Assembly (NCBI GenBank): GCA_963782965.1
Contig: CAWALV010000004.1
Location: forward strand, 1 to 10,912
Direction: 5' to 3'
Origin: CAWALV01 sp963782965
GTDB lineage: Bacteria; Actinomycetota; Actinomycetes; Acidothermales; Acidothermaceae
Length of the DNA: 10,912 bases
The position numbers were made by a program, and so were the translations under genes. The number at the start of each line of letters is the position of its first letter. The stretch's first letter is position 1. This document shows, in pieces, positions 6,902 through 10,912 of the stretch. The notes below the pieces were generated by a model that saw only the letters and a program-made list of their open reading frames with translations, was not told the origin of the DNA and did no database searches.

Positions 6902-8470
6902 CTATGCCTCGCCTGGCGCGGGATACGCAGGTGCCGGCCGCGAGGGCGGCCGCCGCGCTTCGGTGCGGTGCTCGTCGGCCACGCCGGCCGGGAGCGTCGT
7001 CCACCACCACACGAGAGCGAGCTGCAACAGCGCGAACGCGCCGACCGCAAACAGGGCGGGGATCGGTGGGCTCCAGGAAGCCTGGTGCGTGAGGATCGGT
7101 GCGTTGACCCCGGTGCGGTAGCGATGCAGCGCCTGCACGAAGCCACTGAATTGCACGGCGGCGATGAGCAGGCCGACGACCACCGCTCCGCCGCGCAGCC
7201 AGCGCGGTGCGGGTGAGGGGCAGCTTCGTGCGATGCCGTATGCCATCAGCACCGGAACGCCTACGGCGATCGGCAGGATGTCGCGACCCTGCCCGACGAG
7301 TCCGATCTTGCGAGCCTCGGCGAAGGCGATCAGCGTCGGAATGGCGACGGTGGCCAGCGCGGCCGCGGCCGCTACGAGCGCCACGCGCGCCTGTCGCCGC
7401 GCGATCAGGACGATGGCGAGGACGACGCAGACGACCTCCCACGCGACGTAGCACCACGCCGGCATGAACGTGTCGAGCCAGCCGAACACCCCCACGAGCT
7501 GCTTCATCTCCAGGCCTTTGTGCAGCGCGGCCGTGAAGACCTGCCAAGTGCTCGCATCCTTTGCAACCGTGATGTTGGAGGGTACGACCTTCAGGCTGCC
7601 GACGCTGGTGACCCAAACGACGGCGAAGACCGAGCACACGGCGAGGGCGGCGACGCCGAGCTGGACGTCGCGCCGCCGCAGGAGCCGCAGGAGCGGCCGC
7701 GCGCCGGCCAGCGCGAGCAGCAGGCCGGCGATGACGAGGAGGAACAGCGGCGAGAGGCCACGGGTCTGCACGAAGGTGCACGCCGACAGCGCCGTCCAGA
7801 AGATGAGGCTCCGCCGGTAGCGCGGGTCGGGCCGGGTGAACAGCGCCAACCCCGACGTCCACAGGCACAACGCCGAGCTGATCTCCAGGGCGCTGGAGTT
7901 CACGACGCCGGAGATGAAGAAGACCATCGGCGATATCGCGACTGCCACACCCACGACGCTCCAGCGGGCACCGGCCATGCGTGAGGCGGAGACGAAGCTC
8001 GCGGTCAAGAACACCGCGGCCAGCAATGCACTCACGAGTCGCATCCACAGCAGCACGTTCGTGTCGTGCGTGACATCGGACGGAAGGCCTGTGAGCACGT
8101 AATACAGCGGCGGGTAGGCGCCGACGTAGGAGGTGGCCTTGGTCGACCCGGGCTCGGCCTTCCAGGGAGTAAGGCAGCCGGCCGAGATCGCCGGGTTGAA
8201 GACGAGACACCCGGGGTCGGTGCCGTGGGCGATCGTCGCGGGCACCGTGAATCTCATCGTCTGCACGGAGGGGCTGCCCGCCTTCTGGCCGATGAGCTCT
8301 CCGCGGGCGGCCGCGGCGGCATTGATCGCGTTCGCCGGCTCGTCGGGCGCCGCGTACTTCGGGGTGGTGACGCTCCAGAGGGCGATCGCGCCGAACAGGC
8401 ACACCCAGCCGAAGAGGACACGAAAATGGGCCCCCTGCCGCAGGGTGCCGACAGTCAACGCTAGGTCCAC
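6902..8470 (-). CDS. DUF2142 family polytopic membrane protein
   Basis: A 522-residue integral membrane protein with about ten hydrophobic segments (for example residues 18-35, 145-162, 170-190, 243-256, 272-290, 345-357, 363-383, 398-412, 428-446, 471-490) and a disordered Pro/Arg-rich tail. It matches DUF2142 (PF09913) by the APDEPANAIN motif after the first helix (Asp43, Glu44), GAYPPLYYVLTGLP (117-130), the ISPMVFFISG segment (179-188) and a late QGRDILPI (393-400). DUF2142 proteins resemble GT-C type membrane glycosyltransferases and often lie in envelope polysaccharide loci, but no reaction is established to my knowledge. The GTG at 8470 directly abuts a GAGGGG; TTG at 8458, eleven bases after that purine run, may be the real start and would remove four residues. 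It converges on the third CWB2 gene and diverges from the GT2 gene. Confidence 0.88.
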   Translation of the reverse strand: MDLALTVGTLRQGAHFRVLFGWVCLFGAIALWSVTTPKYAAPDEPANAINAAAAARGELIGQKAGSPSVQTMRFTVPATIAHGTDPGCLVFNPAISAGCLTPWKAEPGSTKATSYVGAYPPLYYVLTGLPSDVTHDTNVLLWMRLVSALLAAVFLTASFVSASRMAGARWSVVGVAVAISPMVFFISGVVNSSALEISSALCLWTSGLALFTRPDPRYRRSLIFWTALSACTFVQTRGLSPLFLLVIAGLLLALAGARPLLRLLRRRDVQLGVAALAVCSVFAVVWVTSVGSLKVVPSNITVAKDASTWQVFTAALHKGLEMKQLVGVFGWLDTFMPAWCYVAWEVVCVVLAIVLIARRQARVALVAAAAALATVAIPTLIAFAEARKIGLVGQGRDILPIAVGVPVLMAYGIARSCPSPAPRWLRGGAVVVGLLIAAVQFSGFVQALHRYRTGVNAPILTHQASWSPPIPALFAVGAFALLQLALVWWWTTLPAGVADEHRTEARRPPSRPAPAYPAPGEA

Positions 8471-8499
8471 CCCTCGAAGGCCGCCGGGCAGTGGCGGCT

Positions 8500-8505
8500 A
8501 GTGTA
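8500..8505 (-). promoter_or_regulatory. Candidate -10 element of the DUF2142 gene
   Basis: On the - strand TACACT (8505 down to 8500) fits TANNNT and lies about 30-40 bases upstream of the possible starts at 8470 and 8458. No clear -35 is found 16-18 bases further up. A CTGCCC-N4-GGGCAG dyad (8512-8527) lies in the spacer region. Confidence 0.45.
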
Positions 8506-8511
8506 ACGGGC

Positions 8512-8527
8512 CTGCCCTCCCGGGCAG
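8512..8527. promoter_or_regulatory. CTGCCC-N4-GGGCAG dyad, possible operator
   Basis: A perfect inverted repeat of six bases per arm with a 4-base TCCC spacer. It sits six bases upstream of the candidate -10 of the DUF2142 gene, between the usual -35 and -10 positions, where a bound repressor would block transcription. The same half-sites recur in a tighter palindrome at 8665-8676. No matching regulator gene is in the window. Confidence 0.35.
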
Positions 8528-8550
8528 CGGTGCTCCGGCTCGGCGTCCTT

Positions 8551-8603
8551 CATGATCGTGGAAGAATTTCGCTCATAGGTGGCAAAATTCCTTCACGATC
8601 ATG
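8551..8603. repeat. A/T-rich palindromic repeat, copy B (between divergent genes)
   Basis: Left arm CATGATCGTGGAAGAATTT (8551-8569) and right arm AAATTCCTTCACGATCATG (8585-8603) pair over 19 positions with one G-T type and one A-C mismatch. They enclose a 15-base loop containing ATAGGTGGC. It has the same loop and orientation as copy A but a longer palindrome. It lies upstream of both candidate divergent promoters, so it should not be in either transcript and a terminator role does not fit. A dispersed REP-like or small non-autonomous element, or a DNA-binding site, is more likely. Confidence 0.85.
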
Positions 8604-8664
8604 CAGGGCGAGGCGGGTGCGCATCGGGCAGCGCGGCGCGCGCCGCACGGCACCCGCTCCGATC

Positions 8665-8676
8665 CTGCCCGGGCAG
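8665..8676. promoter_or_regulatory. CTGCCCGGGCAG palindrome, possible operator
   Basis: A perfect 12-bp palindrome directly touching the candidate -10 (TAGACT, 8677-8682) of the GT2 gene. It uses the same half-sites as the dyad at 8512-8527 near the divergent gene, so one regulator could control both directions. An unrelated 14-bp GC palindrome (GCGGCGCGCGCCGC, 8633-8646) lies nearby. Confidence 0.35.
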
Positions 8677-8682
8677 TAGACT
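8677..8682 (+). promoter_or_regulatory. Candidate -10 element of the GT2-flippase operon
   Basis: TAGACT fits TANNNT and would give a 5' leader of roughly 60 bases before the GTG at 8752. That leader contains an unusually A/T-rich stretch (about 8691-8720). No clear -35 is visible. Confidence 0.38.
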
Positions 8683-8742
8683 CGGCGCGGATTTTTGCCT
8701 GGCTTTGCATGATTCGAAACGCCTGCTCACAACGTCGACGTC

Positions 8743-8747
8743 GGAGG
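8743..8747 (+). promoter_or_regulatory. Ribosome binding site of the GT2 gene
   Basis: GGAGG is followed by four bases and GTG at 8752. This supports that start, which leaves a 44-residue polar leader before the catalytic domain. Confidence 0.65.
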
Positions 8748-8751
8748 CCCG

Positions 8752-9762
8752 GTGCCTGCTCAGCCGCTCAGCGTCGCTCGGGCGCAGCGCACGCTCGAGC
8801 ACCGGGCCGCGGACTCGCCGTCCGTGGTGCCCGAGACCGGGCCGGACGACGAGAACCGCGTTGCCGACGCCGCCGGCCCGCCTTACGTCACGATCGTGCT
8901 GCCCTGCTACAACGAGCAAGATCACGTGATCGAGGAGATCGCCCGGATCAGCGCGGCGATGGACGCCAGCGGTTTCAGCTACGAGTTGGTGGCGATCGAT
9001 GACAAGTCGACCGACCAGACGCTGAGTCGGCTGCGCGAGGCGCAAGCGAGCTACCCGAGCCTGCGCGTCGTCGCGTTCCGGCGCAACGGCGGCTCGGGAA
9101 CCGCACGCCGGATCGGCACCTCCGACGCGCTCGGCAGCATCGTCGTCTGGACCGACGCCGACATGACCTACCCCAACGAGCGCATTCCCGAGCTCGTCCG
9201 CTACCTCGACGACAACCCCGACGTCGACCAGGTGGTCGGTGCGCGCACGAGCGAGCAGGGCACCCACAAACTGCTGCGCGTGCCGGCAAAATGGGTGATC
9301 CGCAAGTTCGCGGAATGGCTCGCCGGCACCAAGATTCCCGACCTCAACTCGGGGCTGCGTGCGTTCCGGCGTGAGGTTTCGCTGCCCTACCTGCGGCTGC
9401 TCCCGCCAGGCTTCTCCTGCGTCACGACGCTGACGCTGAGCTTCCTGTCGAACCAGCACACGATCGACTACTTGCCCATCAGCTACGCCCAGCGGGCCGG
9501 CAACTCGAAGTTCCACCCGCTGAAGGACGCGTACCGCTACATCCTTCAAGTGCTGCGCATGATCGTGTACTTCAATCCACTGAAAGTGCTGATGCCACCG
9601 GCATTGTGGCTCGTCTTCATCGGCATCGTGAAAGGCGTCGTCGACGTCGTCCGCTATCACTTCCACTTGACGACGAACACGATGCTGCTGTTCGTCACGG
9701 GCCTGCTCATCGGCGCGGTCGCGTTGCTCGCCGATCTCATGGTCCGCTCGCGGGGGGAGTGA
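8752..9762 (+). CDS. GT2 family glycosyltransferase, polyprenyl-phosphate sugar synthase type
   Basis: A 336-residue enzyme expected to transfer a sugar from a nucleotide donor to a polyprenyl phosphate or similar lipid at the cytoplasmic membrane face. The GT-A domain starts at about residue 45 after a polar, probably disordered leader: VTIVLPCYNE (46-55), the nucleotide-binding AIDDKSTDQT (81-90), the metal-binding DAD of WTDADMTYP (Asp135, Asp137), DLNSGLRAFRR (197-207) and YAQRAGNSKF (245-254). These fit DPM1/ArnC-like enzymes. Two hydrophobic segments at about 278-296 and 310-330 anchor the C-terminus, as in membrane-bound members of this group. Its stop overlaps the next start by four bases (GTGA), indicating translational coupling with the AglD/YbhN-like protein. 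The sugar and the exact lipid cannot be told from sequence. Confidence 0.92.
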   Translation: MPAQPLSVARAQRTLEHRAADSPSVVPETGPDDENRVADAAGPPYVTIVLPCYNEQDHVIEEIARISAAMDASGFSYELVAIDDKSTDQTLSRLREAQASYPSLRVVAFRRNGGSGTARRIGTSDALGSIVVWTDADMTYPNERIPELVRYLDDNPDVDQVVGARTSEQGTHKLLRVPAKWVIRKFAEWLAGTKIPDLNSGLRAFRREVSLPYLRLLPPGFSCVTTLTLSFLSNQHTIDYLPISYAQRAGNSKFHPLKDAYRYILQVLRMIVYFNPLKVLMPPALWLVFIGIVKGVVDVVRYHFHLTTNTMLLFVTGLLIGAVALLADLMVRSRGE

Positions 9763-10802
9763 GCCGGCTGCCGGCGTCCGTTCTTTCGCACCTGTTCGCG
9801 TTGCCGCGCAGGCTGCGCAGCATGTCGCCGCGCGCGCGCCTCGCGATGCGACTCGGTTTCTTCGCCGTCATCATCGTGTTGTTCTCGCTGGCCTTGCGCG
9901 GCAGGTGGGGTGCGGTGCGCGACAGCCTGAACGACCTGTCGTGGTGGAGCTTGCTCGCGGCCACCCTGCTCGGTTTCGGCAACATCGTCGCCGCGATGCT
10001 GTCGTGGCGCACCTTGCTGCGCGACCTGGAGTCACCGCTCACCGTTCGCGCGGCCGCCCGCATCTTCTACCTCGGCCAGCTCGGCAAGTATCTGCCGGGC
10101 TCCGTCTGGACGGTCGTCGCGCAGGCCGAACTCGGCCGCGATTACAAGGTGCCCCCGCGACGCACCGTCGCCTCCAGCGTCGTGTCGCTCGGCGTTTCGC
10201 TGGCCGTCGGCCTGGTTCTGGCCGCGTTCACGCTGCCGTACGCGTCACCGGGCGCTCTCGCCCACTACTGGTGGCTGCTGCTCTTCCTGCCGCTGGTCGT
10301 CGTCGGGCTGCGTCCGCGCAACGTCGACCGTCTCACGCACCTGCTCCTTCGCGTCCTGCGCCGCGAGCCGCCCGACCACGAGTTCACCTGGCGCGGGGTG
10401 GCCCGATCGGCCGGCTGGCAGCTCGGCGGCTGGACGGCGATCGGCATGCAGACCTACGTCGTGAGCCTCGCGCTGGGCGCGCCGGCCGGTCGCACTCTCC
10501 CGCTGGCGGTCGGCGGTACGGCGCTGGCGTGGTCGGCCGGCTTCGTCGCGGTCCCGGTCCCCGCCGGCGCGGGGGTGCGGGAGGCGGTGCTCGTGGCGTC
10601 GCTCAGCCCGGTGCTCACCCCGGGCCCGGCCCTCGTCGTCGCACTGGTTTCGCGGGCGGTGGCGACCCTCGGCGACGGCGTGTTCGCCGGTGGCGCGTTC
10701 CTGGCCAGCCGGGGCCGATTGCATCGGTACGGCGGCATCTCCGCCGAGCTACGGCCGTCGCCGGACGATCCGGTCGACGTCGAGCCGCCACTGAAACGCT
10801 GA
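9759..10802 (+). CDS. Integral membrane protein of the LPG_synthase_TM / AglD-YbhN family
   Basis: A 347-residue polytopic membrane protein of the UPF0104 / LPG_synthase_TM type (PF03706), the family of the MprF flippase domain and archaeal AglD. Signatures are RIFYLGQLGKYLPGSVWTVV (101-120) and, near the C-terminus, GFVAVPVPAGAGVREAVLVA (261-280). Hydrophobic segments lie at about 32-46, 63-82, 138-158, 170-184, 223-240, 250-268 and 287-315. There is no soluble aminoacyltransferase domain, so it is not a full MprF. GTG 9759 overlaps the GT2 stop; ATG 9822 is an alternative but has only a weak upstream AGG. Longer readings starting further left merely run inside the GT2 gene. Pairing with a GT2 dolichol-phosphate-mannose-synthase-like enzyme suggests handling of a lipid-linked sugar, possibly translocation; this is inferred from family and context. 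Confidence 0.88.
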   Translation: MSRLPASVLSHLFALPRRLRSMSPRARLAMRLGFFAVIIVLFSLALRGRWGAVRDSLNDLSWWSLLAATLLGFGNIVAAMLSWRTLLRDLESPLTVRAAARIFYLGQLGKYLPGSVWTVVAQAELGRDYKVPPRRTVASSVVSLGVSLAVGLVLAAFTLPYASPGALAHYWWLLLFLPLVVVGLRPRNVDRLTHLLLRVLRREPPDHEFTWRGVARSAGWQLGGWTAIGMQTYVVSLALGAPAGRTLPLAVGGTALAWSAGFVAVPVPAGAGVREAVLVASLSPVLTPGPALVVALVSRAVATLGDGVFAGGAFLASRGRLHRYGGISAELRPSPDDPVDVEPPLKR

Positions 10803-10912
10803 TCGCGGCGCGCCGGTCACATGCGGCTCACAGGGAAGTTCGGTACGGTGCCGGGGTTTGTAAGGTAGCTGGCATCCTCGTGCCGGCGTAGCAGGGTCGC
10901 TCGCGGGTACTC
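10803..10912 (+). other. Gene-free 3' end of the window
   Basis: No coding region or RNA gene is recognised. There is a possible -10 (TAAGGT, 10861-10866) followed by a small hairpin, GCTGGCA (10868-10874) with TGCCGGC (10881-10887, one G-T pair). This could be the promoter and leader of a gene beyond the edge. No terminator is visible after the stop at 10802. Confidence 0.3.

Noticed and set aside
6846..8402. A 518-residue alternative - strand frame overlapping the DUF2142 gene
   Set aside because: Arg/Ala/His-rich with no membrane segments or motifs. The overlapping frame 6902-8470 carries the DUF2142 signatures.
9555..9566. CATGATCGTG inside the GT2 gene, identical to part of the palindromic repeat arm
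   Set aside because: It is a 10-base match in coding sequence (Met-Ile-Val) without the loop or the other arm, so most likely chance.
10833..10858. GGGAAG-N17-GTT resembling a stress sigma factor (SigR/SigH type) promoter
   Set aside because: It is off the usual sequence and spacing, and no downstream gene is visible to support it.
9905..10891. A + strand frame running over the flippase gene to 10891
   Set aside because: Arg/Ala-rich shadow with no motif. The 9759-10802 frame has conserved family signatures and couples to the GT2 stop.

Overview
The window is high-GC DNA with GTG and TTG starts, purine-rich ribosome binding sites and TANNNT-type -10 elements. It carries Sec-exported proteins with triple CWB2 repeats, a DUF2142 membrane protein and a GT2/flippase pair. 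This suggests a Gram-positive actinobacterium. I cannot fix the genus from the sequence alone. There are no tRNA or rRNA genes, no CRISPR array and no transposase. The whole window reads as a cell-envelope locus.

Left to right on the + strand: the 3' end of a family-4 (GT-B) glycosyltransferase (to 892) is followed by a 210-base gap with three small hairpins. Three tandem paralogous genes for secreted CWB2 (Pfam PF04122) surface proteins come next, at 1103-3070, 3224-5212 and 5372-6787. Each encodes a signal peptide, one or two threonine/serine-rich beta-type modules and three C-terminal CWB2 repeats. A strong intrinsic terminator separates the first from the second. The second and third share the layout of their short 5' leaders. 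For all three, the best start is downstream of the longest possible reading frame.

On the - strand, a gene for a DUF2142 polytopic membrane protein (6902-8470) converges on the third CWB2 gene. It is bracketed by two same-orientation copies of an A/T-rich palindromic repeat (6830-6876 and 8551-8603). A 281-base divergent intergenic region follows, rich in GGGCAG/CTGCCC half-sites next to candidate -10 boxes. On the + strand a GT2 polyprenyl-phosphate-sugar-synthase-like gene (8752-9762) overlaps by 4 bases (GTGA) with a YbhN/AglD-type integral membrane protein gene of the LPG_synthase_TM family (9759-10802). The last 110 bases hold no recognisable gene.

Inferred working model: the GT2 enzyme loads a sugar onto a polyprenyl phosphate, and the AglD/YbhN-like protein and DUF2142 protein act at the membrane in moving or transferring it. 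The T/S-rich CWB2 proteins, or another wall polymer, are candidate acceptors. The families and gene order are read from the sequence. The functional link between them is inference.
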